Positions 1-12,492 are shown, counted from the first letter of the stretch. The stretch is 64,000 nucleotides of DNA from SAR86 cluster bacterium (GCA_023703575.1 CP097969.1:1-64000), one strand, 5' to 3'. The notes: generated by a model from the sequence alone, not told the origin. Translations and numbers: made by a program.

Positions 1-38
1 TAAGACAAGCAAAATAATTAAAACAATATATTAACAAG

Positions 39-76
39 TTATCCACAATAAAAATCTGTGTTTATACTGTGGATAA
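39..76. other. Pair of inverted DnaA boxes upstream of dnaA (origin or autoregulatory site)
   Basis: TTATCCACA at 39-47 and its inverse TGTGGATAA at 68-76 both match the consensus DnaA box exactly. They lie in an AT-rich stretch just upstream of dnaA. Paired boxes here are known either as part of oriC or as the site where DnaA represses its own gene. Only about 100 bases upstream of dnaA are visible, so the full origin (more boxes, an AT-rich unwinding element) cannot be judged. Confidence 0.8.
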
Positions 77-104
77 CTTTATCAATCTATATATAATCGA
101 ACTC

Positions 105-1475
105 ATGACCGAATTGCACTTTTGGGGAGAATGTAAGAAAACTTTAGAAAGAGATTTGCCTATCGAGGAGTATTCTACATGGATTGCACCACTAACTTTA
201 GAACAAAACAATGGTTCAAACCCGCTTTCTTACAGTGTTTTAGCTCCAAACAAGTTTATATCTGATTGGGTTGAAGATAATTATGGAATAACCATCAAAG
301 AAAGATTAAGCGCCATTACTAGCAAGAGTGACCTTAATCTTAATTTTGAAATCTTTGTTGACTACCACGACAAGCGCACCGATGAGGATCCAGAAAGTGA
401 TAGTGTTACACCTAAAATAACGACTAGATCGGCCAATTCTGAAGAGGCGCCTAAAAAAAGCAATTTAATTGACAGTTTCACTTTTGAAACATTTGTAGAG
501 GGTAAGTCAAACCACATCGCATTGGCTGCTTCCAGACAAATAGGCGATGGTCTTAAAAATTCATATAATCCTCTTTTTATATATGGCGGCGTGGGACTTG
601 GAAAAACTCATCTGATGCATGCAGTGGGAAATGAGATTTTGAAACAAGATCCAAAAAAGAAAATAGCTTATGTTCATTCAGAGAAGTTTGTGAGTGATAT
701 GGTAAAATCACTACAATTAGGAGCAATTAATGAATTTAAGCAACACTATAGGTCTTTAGATGCGCTATTGATTGATGACATTCAGTTTTTTGCAAAAAAG
801 GAGCAATCACAAGAAGAATTATTTCACACGTTCAATTCTTTACTGGAAAAGGGAAGTCAAATGATTCTAACTTGCGATAAGTATCCTAAAGAAATAGAAG
901 GATTAGAGGACAGACTAAAGTCGAGATTGGGATGGGGTTTGCCAGTCGTTATAGAGCCGCCTGAACTAGAAACAAGAGTTGCAATACTTTTAAGCAAAGC
1001 AAAGACTATGAACCATGAGCTCAATGAAGAATCTGCTTTTTTCATAGCCCAAAAAGTAAGATCGAATGTAAGGGAGCTAGAGGGAGCTCTAAAAAGAGTA
1101 ATTGCGAACTCGAACTTTACTGGAAGACAAATAAGTATTGACCTTATAAAAGACTCTTTAAAAGATCTTTTAGCTATTCAGGCAAGGCAAGTAAGTGTAG
1201 AAAATATTCAAAAGACAACTGCTGAGTATTACAACATTAAAATGAGTGATATCCTCTCTAAGAGACGAAGTAGATCAGTTGCAAGACCAAGACAGATGGC
1301 TATGTTTTTGGCAAAGGAACTTACAAACTATAGCTTGCCTGAAATAGGCGAGTCTTTTGGCGGAAGGGACCACACAACAGTGATACATGCTTGTAAAAAA
1401 ATAAATGAACTAAGGGCCACTAACTTGGATATAGAGGAAGATTACAGAAAGCTTTTACGGGTTTTAACTATATAA
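105..1475 (+). CDS. dnaA: Chromosomal replication initiator protein DnaA
   Basis: DnaA binds DnaA boxes at the origin and opens the duplex to load the helicase. The protein has the N-terminal DnaB-contact domain, a variable linker, an AAA+ domain with Walker [10 protein letters not shown] (about residues 161-169) and Walker [10 protein letters not shown] (about 220), and the C-terminal DNA-binding helix-turn-helix with signature [12 protein letters not shown] (about 418). The open frame begins at a GTG at 69, but that codon lies inside a DnaA box; the ATG at 105 gives the usual N-terminus [10 protein letters not shown] and a normal 456-residue length. No clear Shine-Dalgarno precedes it. It is first in the dnaA-dnaN-recF-gyrB set. 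Confidence 0.97.
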   Translation: MTELHFWGECKKTLERDLPIEEYSTWIAPLTLEQNNGSNPLSYSVLAPNKFISDWVEDNYGITIKERLSAITSKSDLNLNFEIFVDYHDKRTDEDPESDSVTPKITTRSANSEEAPKKSNLIDSFTFETFVEGKSNHIALAASRQIGDGLKNSYNPLFIYGGVGLGKTHLMHAVGNEILKQDPKKKIAYVHSEKFVSDMVKSLQLGAINEFKQHYRSLDALLIDDIQFFAKKEQSQEELFHTFNSLLEKGSQMILTCDKYPKEIEGLEDRLKSRLGWGLPVVIEPPELETRVAILLSKAKTMNHELNEESAFFIAQKVRSNVRELEGALKRVIANSNFTGRQISIDLIKDSLKDLLAIQARQVSVENIQKTTAEYYNIKMSDILSKRRSRSVARPRQMAMFLAKELTNYSLPEIGESFGGRDHTTVIHACKKINELRATNLDIEEDYRKLLRVLTI

Positions 1476-1482
1476 TATAACA

Positions 1483-2583
1483 ATGAAATTCATCACAGAA
1501 AAAGCACAAATAGTTGATTCTCTTCAAAATGCCGCAGCTGTAGCTGAGAGACGCCAAACAATACCTATTTTAGCAAATTTAAGGCTGAAAACAGTTAAAG
1601 GAAAATTAGAAGTAACTGCTACTGATTTAGAGATACAAATAAAAACTTATTCTGACTTAATTGAAATTCATGAGGAGGGCGAAACTACAGTCTCTGCAAG
1701 AAAAATGTCAGAATTATGTAGGTCATTGCCGGAAGGGGAAAATGTTAACTTTTCTCTATCAAATGGAAAACTGACCGTGAGTTCTAGTAATTTTCATGCT
1801 GATTTTGCAACAATTTCTTCAGATGATTTTCCTGAAATAGAGATCAATGAAGAGCAAACCCCAATTACTATCGAGTCCAGTGTTCTAAAAAGATTATTAT
1901 CTAAAACGTCATTTTCTATGGCTTCACAAGATGTTAGATATTATTTAAACGGTATGCTTTTAGAGATAGAGGGCAATAAGATAAATGGAGTTGCAACTGA
2001 TGGCCATAGATTGGCTTTTTCATCAGCAACAACTAATGATGCAGATTTAGATTTAAGAAATATTCTACCAAGAAAGGCAGTTCTTGAACTTTCTAAACTT
2101 CTTTCACCGAATGAGGGGACTGTAGAACTTCTAGTAGGCGCCTCCTATGTCGTTATACGTTCTGAAAACCTTAGCTTCTCGAGCAAATTAATAGATGGAA
2201 AATATCCAGACTACAATAAAGTTTTTCCAACAGGGGAGCCTCTGCCTTTAGAGATTAGCAAAGAAATCCTTCAATCCGCGCTCTCTAGAGCATCCGTTTT
2301 ATCAAATGAAAAGTACAGAGGTGTAAGATTCCAATTATCTGAGGATAAACTTAAACTTACAGCTAACAACCCAGAACAAGAATCAGCAGAAGAAGAAGTA
2401 GATGTTATCTATAAAGGTTCTGAACTAGAAGTTGGATTCAATATAGGATATCTGTTAGATGTTCTAAATTCTATAGACAGTGAAACTGTTTCTTTTGAGT
2501 TCTACGGTGAAGACTCTAGTTGCATTATCAAGGAACAAAATTCTGAAGATGACGTGTATGTCATTATGCCAATGAGGCTGTAA
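1483..2583 (+). CDS. dnaN: DNA polymerase III beta sliding clamp DnaN
   Basis: The beta clamp encircles DNA and tethers polymerase III and other partners. The 366 residues are the standard bacterial length and split into three similar clamp folds. Typical stretches include the N-terminal ERRQTIPILANL, the mid-protein ATDGHRLA and the C-terminal end YVIMPMRL, where the terminal residues form part of the partner-binding pocket. It starts 7 bases after the dnaA stop, and its stop codon shares one base with the recF start, so the genes are very probably co-transcribed. Confidence 0.97.
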   Translation: MKFITEKAQIVDSLQNAAAVAERRQTIPILANLRLKTVKGKLEVTATDLEIQIKTYSDLIEIHEEGETTVSARKMSELCRSLPEGENVNFSLSNGKLTVSSSNFHADFATISSDDFPEIEINEEQTPITIESSVLKRLLSKTSFSMASQDVRYYLNGMLLEIEGNKINGVATDGHRLAFSSATTNDADLDLRNILPRKAVLELSKLLSPNEGTVELLVGASYVVIRSENLSFSSKLIDGKYPDYNKVFPTGEPLPLEISKEILQSALSRASVLSNEKYRGVRFQLSEDKLKLTANNPEQESAEEEVDVIYKGSELEVGFNIGYLLDVLNSIDSETVSFEFYGEDSSCIIKEQNSEDDVYVIMPMRL

Positions 2584-3653
2584 TGCCTCTTCAGAGGCTA
2601 CACCTAAAGAACTTTAGGCTTTTTCACGATAAAACTTTAAACTTCTCTGATGGTATAAATCTAATATTAGGCGAGAATGGCTCAGGAAAAACAACAGTTT
2701 TGGAGTCATTAAATATATTATTAACTGGGAATTCTTTTCGAGCAAAGGAGACAAAAGAGTGTATTCATTCTGATAAAGAATTTTATAGTGTATCTGCAAA
2801 AGGTATATTTAAAGGCAAAGACCTTTCTCTTGTTGTTGAAAATAATCATAATAAAAGACTATTCTCAAAAAGAATGCTTGGAGGGCTGTCTATAAAAAAG
2901 GGTGAATTATATTTTTTGCAGGTTGTAATAGCTAAAAACCTTAAAATGATAGATGGTGAACCAGAAATAAGAAGGGAGTTTTTTAATGATCTTATGTTTC
3001 ACGTGAAACCTGAGATAAAAAAGTTGCACAATGCCTATCAACATGTCCTTAAACAAAGGAATAGGGCTCTAAAGAAAAGGCTCTCTACCTCAGAAGTTTC
3101 CTTGTGGGGTAAGAAGCTATCAGCATTAGGTTTAGAACTCAGCCTGGAGCAATATAATTTTTTTAAGATATTTAAAGAGCATACAATAGAATCAATGGAG
3201 AAAAATGTCTCTGATGGCTCTTTTAATTACCTTGATAAATTAAGTTTAAATTTTTCCAAAGGTTGGGAACGTTCAAAGAAACTAGAAGAATCTTTGTTTG
3301 AAAGTCTAGAGAGAGATAAGGCATTGGGTTATACATCTAAAGGGCCGCATAGAATGGACTACATATTTACTGTAGATAATAAAAAAGCTTCCTCAAATCT
3401 TTCACGAGGACAACTTAAGATACTGATTTTATTAGTTTTTTTATCAAGCACAAAGCTTTTGAAAGACTTAATAGATACTGAAACTCTTCTTATGATAGAT
3501 GATCTAGGGTCTGAACTAGATTTAAAAAACCTCACATCTATAGTTATGAAGATTCTTGAATCAGAGAATCAAATAATTTTAACAGGGATTGAGGGTGAAG
3601 AGATGCACAAATCCTTAAAAAAAATGACAAACTTTACACAGATTAATATCTAA
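2583..3653 (+). CDS. recF: DNA replication and repair protein RecF
   Basis: RecF is an ABC-type ATPase that, with RecO and RecR, loads RecA at gaps in damaged DNA. Visible motifs are Walker A GENGSGKTT (about residue 31), the ABC signature LSRGQLKIL (about 275) and Walker B LLMIDDLGSELD (about 308). The 356-residue length is normal. Its ATG overlaps the dnaN stop by one base, which suggests translational coupling. The position between dnaN and gyrB is the conserved gammaproteobacterial order. Confidence 0.95.
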   Translation: MPLQRLHLKNFRLFHDKTLNFSDGINLILGENGSGKTTVLESLNILLTGNSFRAKETKECIHSDKEFYSVSAKGIFKGKDLSLVVENNHNKRLFSKRMLGGLSIKKGELYFLQVVIAKNLKMIDGEPEIRREFFNDLMFHVKPEIKKLHNAYQHVLKQRNRALKKRLSTSEVSLWGKKLSALGLELSLEQYNFFKIFKEHTIESMEKNVSDGSFNYLDKLSLNFSKGWERSKKLEESLFESLERDKALGYTSKGPHRMDYIFTVDNKKASSNLSRGQLKILILLVFLSSTKLLKDLIDTETLLMIDDLGSELDLKNLTSIVMKILESENQIILTGIEGEEMHKSLKKMTNFTQINI

Positions 3654-3664
3654 TTATGTATTAA

Positions 3665-6154
<2,490 letters not shown>

Positions 6155-6160
6155 CTTGAT

Positions 6161-6856
6161 CTAAGAATTTAGTTTTTTTTCTACCCACTTTCTTACATCT
6201 TTTGCTGATTGCCTTGAATCTTCAACATAAAAAGGCTCTCCAATAGTTAACGTAATTTTTCCAGGCTTTTTGATGAATTTATGTGCTGGCCAGCAATCTC
6301 CAGAGTTATGACATAATGGCAACACCATTACGCCATTTCTTTTCGCCAATTCAAAGCTACTCCTTGCATATTTTCCAACCATACCAGCTTCTACCCTGGT
6401 TCCCTCTGGGAACAATAAAACATACATTCCATTTTGCAATCTATTTGAGCCTTCCTCCAGAGTTTGCAAGATAGCCTCCTTAGGTTTGTTTCTATTAATA
6501 GCAATCGGATTTAACATTTTCATAGCCCACCCCCAAAGAGGAATGTACAGCAATTCTTTTTTCAGTAAGGTGCACATGGGATGAAAAAGATATTGCATCG
6601 AGTAGGTTTCCCACTGACCTTGATGATTAGAAACAATGACACAAGGCTCAGCTGGTAAGTTCTCTTTTCCAATAACTTCTACTTTAATCCCGCAAGATAA
6701 ATGTAAAAACCAATTGGCAAACTTTGGCCACTGCGAAAAAAGTCTTAGTCTATTTTCCAGCCCTAAAAAAGGCCCGATCACACAGGCCAATAAGCTCGCT
6801 ATTATTCCTGAACTCAAATAGCCAAGGTAAAAAATAGTCGATCTAACAACAATCAC
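6161..6856 (-). CDS. plsC: 1-acyl-sn-glycerol-3-phosphate acyltransferase family protein (PlsC-like)
   Basis: PlsC-family enzymes add the second acyl chain to lysophosphatidate at the inner membrane. An N-terminal hydrophobic segment is followed by the catalytic block NHQGQWE (about residues 77-83) and the substrate motif FPEGTR. The usual HX4D is HX4E here, a variant I recall in some proteobacterial paralogues. The GTG start overlaps the gmhB stop by 4 bases, so the two are coupled. In Pseudomonas the same pair follows gyrB in reverse orientation. Whether this is the main PlsC or a paralogue cannot be told from the window. Confidence 0.88.
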   Translation of the reverse strand: MIVVRSTIFYLGYLSSGIIASLLACVIGPFLGLENRLRLFSQWPKFANWFLHLSCGIKVEVIGKENLPAEPCVIVSNHQGQWETYSMQYLFHPMCTLLKKELLYIPLWGWAMKMLNPIAINRNKPKEAILQTLEEGSNRLQNGMYVLLFPEGTRVEAGMVGKYARSSFELAKRNGVMVLPLCHNSGDCWPAHKFIKKPGKITLTIGEPFYVEDSRQSAKDVRKWVEKKLNS

Positions 6857-7401
6857 TTTTTAGAGTTTAAAATATATTCAGTAGCTTCAAGAAGGTCATT
6901 AAAACAATGCTCATCAGGCGGACTTATATCCGTTCCATACACCTTCTCTCCATAACCACCTGTTTTAATAAGCATAGGAACACAGCCATGTCTTCTCCCT
7001 GCCAAGATGTCCGAATCTTTATCACCTATAAAATGTTTTCCTTTGAGATCAACTTCAATAGTCTTCTCAATTTCTTCTAAGAGACCAGTCTCAGGTTTTC
7101 TACACTTACATTTAGTTTCAGGCGCATGAGGACAATAAGCGATGTGAGCAATTTTCCCTCCAGCTTCTTTGAGCAGATCCTCCATGTGGTTGTGAATTTT
7201 TAATAAATCAGCATCTGTAATAATTTTTTTCTCAATGCAAGCCTGATTAGTGGCAATCGCAACTTTAAAGCCATGTTTATTAAGAAGCGCAATAGCCTCC
7301 AAACTACCTTCAATAGGCTCAAAATCTTCCGGCTTAGTCACATAAGTCATGAGGTCAACATTAATGACCCCGTCCCTGTCTAAGACTACAACGTCATCCA
7401 T
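6853..7401 (-). CDS. gmhB: D-glycero-beta-D-manno-heptose-1,7-bisphosphate 7-phosphatase
   Basis: GmhB removes the 7-phosphate in ADP-heptose synthesis for the lipopolysaccharide inner core. It is a HAD phosphatase: the nucleophile motif DRDGVIN lies near residue 8, and the GmhB-type zinc loop is seen as CPHAPETKCKCRKP (about 94-107). GDKDSDILAG carries the acidic metal ligands near 142. The 182-residue length is normal. It lies between glyS and plsC, an order shared with Pseudomonas. Confidence 0.92.
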   Translation of the reverse strand: MDDVVVLDRDGVINVDLMTYVTKPEDFEPIEGSLEAIALLNKHGFKVAIATNQACIEKKIITDADLLKIHNHMEDLLKEAGGKIAHIAYCPHAPETKCKCRKPETGLLEEIEKTIEVDLKGKHFIGDKDSDILAGRRHGCVPMLIKTGGYGEKVYGTDISPPDEHCFNDLLEATEYILNSKK

Positions 7402-7407
7402 TAATCT

Positions 7408-8757
7408 CTAAATCTTATAAGTTTGCGCTAAAAAGGTTCTAACTTCGTCTATTTTCAATCTTGTTTGATCCATTGTATCTCTATCTCTTATAGTTACCGT
7501 ATTGTCTTCAAGAGTTTGAAAATCGACGGTGATACAGGCAGGTGTACCAATTTCGTCATGTTTTCTGTAGTTTTTGCCGATGTTACCAGTGTTTTCTAGA
7601 AGAACTCGTCCTTCAATTGTTCGCTGTAAGTCATTTTTTAGATCTACTGATGTCATTACTATCGAATTTTCATTTCTTTTTAGAGGAATAACAGCAATTT
7701 TTATAGGTGCAAGATGTGGTTTTAGAGATAAAACCGTTCTTTCTTTATTATTTTCAAGGCTCTCAACCTTATATGCTTCGTTGAGAATAGCTAAAAATCC
7801 TCTATCAACCCCAGCAGAAGGCTCAATTACATATGGAACCACCCATTGTTTAGTTTCTAGGTCTTGTATAGCAAGTTTTGCATTTGATTGAGTATTTTCT
7901 GCAACAGTTGCATCTATATTAAGGTCCTTTTGGCCTTTAGTATGGGATCCTAGATCAAAATCCGTCCTATTGGCTATTCCTTCCAGTTCCTCTAGACCAT
8001 GCGGAAAGTTATACATAATGTCCACAGTAGCTTTAGAGTAGTGTGCCAACTCATCATCGGGAACATGATATATCTCCAAGCTCTCCTTGCTTACCCCCTG
8101 ATCTTCCCACCACTGCAGCCTTAAATCAGTCCACTTTTTATGCCATTCCTCATCTTCACCTGGTTTTACAAAAAATTCGAGTTCCATCTGCTCAAATTCG
8201 CGTACTCTAAATATAAAGTTTCTTGGAGTTATCTCATTTCGAAATGCTTTACCCATTTGAGCTATCCCAAACGGAAGAGGGTGAGGGTTAGAATCTAGAA
8301 CATTTTTAAAATTCGTAAAGATATTTTGAGCTGTTTCAGGTCTTAAGTAGGCAAAGGAATTTCCATCTTCAATTGGCCCAACATTCGTTTTGAACATTAA
8401 GTTGAATTGCCTTGGCTCTGTTAAATCTTCTTTCTTACAATAATCTGGTACTTGATCTGCTCTGAATCTTTCACCACAAGATTTGCAATCGACCAAAGGA
8501 TCAGTAAACGTGTTTTCATGTCCAGAATATTTAAGGACAAGAGGGTTGGTTAAAATGGACGAGTCTATTCCTTCTATATCATCCCTTTCATATATCATGG
8601 ATTTCCACCAAGATTTTTTTAAATTATTTTTAAGTTCAACTCCTAAAGGTCCATAGTCATAAAGGCCTTGTAGACCTCCATAAATTTCATTGGATTGATA
8701 TATGAAACCTCGTCTTTTACATAAAGAGACTAAGTCTTCCATTGAGGCATTATTCAT
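7408..8757 (-). CDS. glyS: Glycyl-tRNA synthetase, single-chain alpha2 type
   Basis: The enzyme charges tRNA-Gly. This is the homodimeric class IIa form found in archaea, eukaryotes, Gram-positives and Bacteroidetes, not the alpha2beta2 GlyQ/GlyS form usual in gammaproteobacteria. Diagnostic stretches are [13 protein letters not shown] near the N-terminus, [12 protein letters not shown] (motif 2 region), [20 protein letters not shown] and [13 protein letters not shown] (motif 3 region), plus a C-terminal anticodon-binding domain. A CKSC pair near residue 90 may bind zinc. At 449 residues it is slightly short for the family. It sits exactly where Pseudomonas carries glyQ-glyS. Confidence 0.95.
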   Translation of the reverse strand: MNNASMEDLVSLCKRRGFIYQSNEIYGGLQGLYDYGPLGVELKNNLKKSWWKSMIYERDDIEGIDSSILTNPLVLKYSGHENTFTDPLVDCKSCGERFRADQVPDYCKKEDLTEPRQFNLMFKTNVGPIEDGNSFAYLRPETAQNIFTNFKNVLDSNPHPLPFGIAQMGKAFRNEITPRNFIFRVREFEQMELEFFVKPGEDEEWHKKWTDLRLQWWEDQGVSKESLEIYHVPDDELAHYSKATVDIMYNFPHGLEELEGIANRTDFDLGSHTKGQKDLNIDATVAENTQSNAKLAIQDLETKQWVVPYVIEPSAGVDRGFLAILNEAYKVESLENNKERTVLSLKPHLAPIKIAVIPLKRNENSIVMTSVDLKNDLQRTIEGRVLLENTGNIGKNYRKHDEIGTPACITVDFQTLEDNTVTIRDRDTMDQTRLKIDEVRTFLAQTYKI

Positions 8758-8786
8758 AATGTTAGTGAGTACTTACTATAGTTGAA

Positions 8787-9683
8787 TTATATATCATATA
8801 TGGAAGCTTTTTTTGTCCTCTTAAATTTCTTATACTCCCAAGCATATTGTCCAGGTAGTTTCATTATACATTTTTCAAACTCGTTATTCATTTTATCTAC
8901 CCCTTCTTTGTCATCTGATGAAAAATCAATTTTGTTATGGAAATGAATAATAAATCCTTTCCCTTTTTCTTTTCTTTCACAATACATAAAGTGCGCAGCG
9001 CATTCAGTTCTTTGTTGTAATTTTGGTAAAAGATTCATGGAATAGACTTCATTATTAAAAAATATTGAGCTTATTCCGGCACCTCTTTTTGGTACTTGAT
9101 CAGAAGCTACTGCTACCAATTTTTTATTATTTAAAGCTAATAGCATTTCTTTTATTCCACCTACATTTGTCTCTACCATTTTTACACCAGCGCTATTTCT
9201 TGAGTCAGTGATCACTTTATCCAAGTCTTTATTTTTTGGCGGAGTATAAGGAATCGTACAATCTGTATGCTGACCAAGAAAATTAATGATAATTTCTATA
9301 TTACCGATGTGGGGCGTAAAGAGAAGAACACCTTTACCTGATGATAAAGAATTTTCAATTTCAGAAAAATTTTCAACATTTATAAACTTCTTATTTTTTT
9401 TATAATCCTTCTTGCCCCAAACAAGCCCTGTTTCAAGAAAATTCATTATGCTGTGAAACAAGCTATCTTTTAATACTGAATTAATTTGCGAGGGCGTTTT
9501 GTTAGAAAAGACTAATTCAAGATTAGCCCTAGAGATTCTCTTATGCTTATTTGGAAATAAGTATAGTAAAAGGGCCAAAACCTTACCTGTATAAAATAGT
9601 ACTTTATAAGGAATTGCCTCTAAGCTTTTGATGATCAGTATGTACAGCAAATCGAGACGTGATAATTCACTTAATTCCTCCAA
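8787..9683 (-). CDS. Lipid A biosynthesis acyltransferase, LpxL/HtrB family
   Basis: Members transfer a secondary acyl chain to lipid A at the inner membrane. Visible are an N-terminal hydrophobic stretch, the block KRISRANLELVF, the catalytic HX4E in FTPHIGNIE, and ASDQVPKRGAG downstream. The start is unresolved. The frame is open up to an ATG at 9749, inside trkH; TTG codons at 9683 and 9650 give lengths of 298 and 287 residues, close to family size. I give 9683. A GGAGG at 9677-9681 lies just past the TTG at 9683 and too far from 9650. A lauroyltransferase-like gene lies in the same neighbourhood in Pseudomonas. Confidence 0.85.
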   Translation of the reverse strand: MEELSELSRLDLLYILIIKSLEAIPYKVLFYTGKVLALLLYLFPNKHKRISRANLELVFSNKTPSQINSVLKDSLFHSIMNFLETGLVWGKKDYKKNKKFINVENFSEIENSLSSGKGVLLFTPHIGNIEIIINFLGQHTDCTIPYTPPKNKDLDKVITDSRNSAGVKMVETNVGGIKEMLLALNNKKLVAVASDQVPKRGAGISSIFFNNEVYSMNLLPKLQQRTECAAHFMYCERKEKGKGFIIHFHNKIDFSSDDKEGVDKMNNEFEKCIMKLPGQYAWEYKKFKRTKKASIYDI

Positions 9684-11122
9684 AAAGCTGGAGTAAATAG
9701 CAAAAGCATTGTAAATATTTCTAATCTTCCCAATAACATCGCCATGCAAAGTACTACTTTGGAGGAATCTGATATATTCATATAATTCTCAGCAACAATG
9801 CCCAGTCCAGGACCTAAATTATTCAAAGTAGCTCCTACTGCTGAGAATGCGCTTAGAAAATCCATGTTTTGAGACAATAGAAACATTAATATAATTAGAA
9901 AAGTAGCCACATAGACCGCAAAAAATCCCCATACAGACTCTGAAACCCTTGGGTCTAATGATTTCTTGCCAAACTTTATTGTCACAACTGCATTAGGGTG
10001 TATTAGCTTGGTTATTTCGCTTGATCCCTGCCTTAAGAGTATAAGGGCTCTTATGACCTTTATTCCACCACCAGTAGAACCTGCACAAGCTCCTATAAAG
10101 GCTGCAATGAGAAGCATGATTGGAACAAATAAGGGCCAATTAGAATAGTTAGAAGTCAGAAAACCAGAAGTTGTTCCAATAGAGACTGCTTGAAACACAC
10201 TATCTACTATCATTTCATCATATATATTATTGCTATAGTAGAGGGTAAGATAAGTTATAAATGCTGTGCTAATTAATAGTGATAGATAGAGCTTTACTTC
10301 AGAGTCATAAAAATAGTGAAACAGCCTTTTTTTAGTCCATGCCAGGTAATGGAGAGCAAAATTTACTCCTGAAATAACCATAAACACAATCGCAGTCCAT
10401 CTTAGGCTGCTGCTCTCAAAATATGCAAAATTCTCATCATGTGTAGAAAAGCCTCCAATTGAGATGGTTGAAAAGGCATGACATATTGCGTCATACCAAC
10501 TCATGCCGAAATATTTATATAAAACTGAACATGATATTGTCATCAATACATAAACAAACCATAATGCCTTCGCTGTTTGAGTAATTCTGGGAGTAAGCTT
10601 CGCATCTTTAAGCGGTCCAGGAGTTTCAGCTTTGTATAGTTGCATACCTCCAACTCCCAATAAAGGAAGAACCGCAACAGCTAGGACAATAATGCCCATG
10701 CCTCCCAGCCACTGAAGTAAATGGCGGTAGAAAAGTAACGACCTTGGCATTTCATCTAAACCGACCAAAACTGTCGCCCCTGTTGTTGTTAAGCCTGATA
10801 TCGACTCAAAAAGTGAATCTACATATGAAACTCCTTCTAAATCCGCTAAAAAGAATGGAATTGATCCGAAAAACCCTAGTACAGTCCAGAAATAAATAGT
10901 TATAATAAAACCATCTTTTGTTCTTAGATCTCCATCCTTTTCTGAAGACAAGAAAAAAAGAAAACATCCAATAATAAAAGTTATAAAGCCTGTAAAACCA
11001 AAGTTATAGATAAATTCGTTCTCTTCCAAGAAGTAAGCGAGAAACGCCGGAAAAAAAAGAGCAACTCCGCTAAATAGCATCAAAAGCGCTCCTAAAATAC
11101 TAGTTGTGTATGGAAACTTCAT
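9671..11122 (-). CDS. trkH: Trk system potassium uptake protein TrkH
   Basis: TrkH is the membrane channel subunit of the Trk potassium importer. The 483 residues hold about ten hydrophobic helices and the four degenerate P-loops of the SKT family, for example SGLTTTGATVL, STISIGGFSTHD, SIGTTSGFLTSN and SAVGATLNNLGPGLG, each with its filter glycine. The C-terminus LLFTPAFWRN matches the family ending. It lies two bases downstream of trkA, so both subunits come from one operon. Confidence 0.95.
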   Translation of the reverse strand: MKFPYTTSILGALLMLFSGVALFFPAFLAYFLEENEFIYNFGFTGFITFIIGCFLFFLSSEKDGDLRTKDGFIITIYFWTVLGFFGSIPFFLADLEGVSYVDSLFESISGLTTTGATVLVGLDEMPRSLLFYRHLLQWLGGMGIIVLAVAVLPLLGVGGMQLYKAETPGPLKDAKLTPRITQTAKALWFVYVLMTISCSVLYKYFGMSWYDAICHAFSTISIGGFSTHDENFAYFESSSLRWTAIVFMVISGVNFALHYLAWTKKRLFHYFYDSEVKLYLSLLISTAFITYLTLYYSNNIYDEMIVDSVFQAVSIGTTSGFLTSNYSNWPLFVPIMLLIAAFIGACAGSTGGGIKVIRALILLRQGSSEITKLIHPNAVVTIKFGKKSLDPRVSESVWGFFAVYVATFLIILMFLLSQNMDFLSAFSAVGATLNNLGPGLGIVAENYMNISDSSKVVLCMAMLLGRLEIFTMLLLFTPAFWRN

Positions 11123-11124
11123 TT

Positions 11125-12492
11125 CTATAAAGGAGAGAATGTTTCCTTGACTTGTTTTATGACTGATTTGTCCGTTAAAAATACGATAACATGATCGTTC
11201 TCCCTTAAATGTACGTGATCATGAGCTATCTTTCCTTTACTATCTCTTATTAAAGCGCCAATTGTTGCTCCTTCTGGTAAGGAAATTTCTCCTAACTCTT
11301 TACCGATACTACTTTCCTTTCCAGAAGGCGATTCTTTAGCTATTGCTTCGATTGCTTCAGCTGCTCCTCGGCGTAATGAGTGTACCTTTACTACATCTTT
11401 TCCCTCAATTTCTGCAATAAAAGTTCCAATTGTTATTTGGGAGGGAGCAATAGCAATATCTATACCCTTATCTTGAACAAGATCGACATAAGCTGGATTG
11501 TTTATTAGCGCTACAACTTTGTGTGCTCCCATGTCTTTTGCTAGAAGACATGACATAACATTTGCTTCGTCGTCATTCGTTACAGCTGCAAATACGTCGG
11601 TCCCTTCAATATTTTCTTCATGAAGCAAATGCTTGTCGCAAACATTGCCCTCTAGCACTATAGTTTGTTCCAACTTTTCCGATAATCTTTTTGCTCTCTT
11701 GTGGTCAGAATCAATGATCTTTACTCTGTGATTTTTTTCAATTCTTTTCGCCAGTCTACTGCCTATCTTGCCTCCACCAGCTATTATGACATTTTTATAT
11801 GGATCCTCTTTTTTGCGCATTTCATTTACAACCTTTGATGCTTCACCTTTTTTTGATATGAAAAACACTTCATCTCCAGCACTTATAGTTGTTTGCCCTG
11901 TGGGCACAATTGATTGACCATCTCGAAAAATGGCAGCCACTCTTGAATCAACTTTTGGCATGTGTTTTTTTAGATCCCCAATTTCGTGTCCAATCATAGG
12001 GCCTCCATCTACGGCTTTTACGGCTACTAAATTTAGTTCACCTTGGCCAAATTCCATGACCTGTAAGGAGCCGGGAACTTCAATGAGACCTTCAATATGA
12101 TCAGTAATGAGTTGCTCTGGGCTTATGTGTATATCCACTGGAATTTGGCCTGATTCCATAGCCTCTTTAGTTTTGCCTTTTAGATATGAAATTTCTCTGA
12201 CTCTTGCAATGGTCTTTACGGAATCATTCAATACTTTAGATATCATGCAAGACACGAGATTGATCTCATCACTTCCTGTTACTGCGACAACCATGTCAGC
12301 TTCTTTAATTCCAGCTGTAACCTGAATGTTTGGGAAAGATGCACTGCCAAGGACTGTTTTTATATCTGCTTCTTCTTCTAATTTGTGCAGCTTGACAGGA
12401 TCATTGTCTACAATGGTGAGATCATTTTCCTGAGACAACAGATCAGCGAGAGTGCTACCTACAGCTCCGGCCCCCAAAATGACTATTTTCAC
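11125..12492 (-). CDS. trkA: Trk system potassium uptake regulatory protein TrkA
   Basis: TrkA is the cytoplasmic gating ring subunit of Trk. The protein contains two RCK (TrkA-N/TrkA-C) units in tandem: the first nucleotide-binding site is GAGAVGSTLA at the N-terminus, the second GGGKIGSRLA near residue 231, each followed by an acidic residue ending the second beta strand. The 455-residue length is standard. In Pseudomonas rsmB lies between trkA and fmt; here it is absent and a 58-base gap follows toward fmt. Confidence 0.95.
   Translation of the reverse strand: MKIVILGAGAVGSTLADLLSQENDLTIVDNDPVKLHKLEEEADIKTVLGSASFPNIQVTAGIKEADMVVAVTGSDEINLVSCMISKVLNDSVKTIARVREISYLKGKTKEAMESGQIPVDIHISPEQLITDHIEGLIEVPGSLQVMEFGQGELNLVAVKAVDGGPMIGHEIGDLKKHMPKVDSRVAAIFRDGQSIVPTGQTTISAGDEVFFISKKGEASKVVNEMRKKEDPYKNVIIAGGGKIGSRLAKRIEKNHRVKIIDSDHKRAKRLSEKLEQTIVLEGNVCDKHLLHEENIEGTDVFAAVTNDDEANVMSCLLAKDMGAHKVVALINNPAYVDLVQDKGIDIAIAPSQITIGTFIAEIEGKDVVKVHSLRRGAAEAIEAIAKESPSGKESSIGKELGEISLPEGATIGALIRDSKGKIAHDHVHLRENDHVIVFLTDKSVIKQVKETFSPL

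Noticed and set aside
69-104. GTG at 69 as the dnaA start
   Set aside because: It lies in a perfect DnaA box and adds 12 residues not typical of DnaA; ATG at 105 gives the standard N-terminus.
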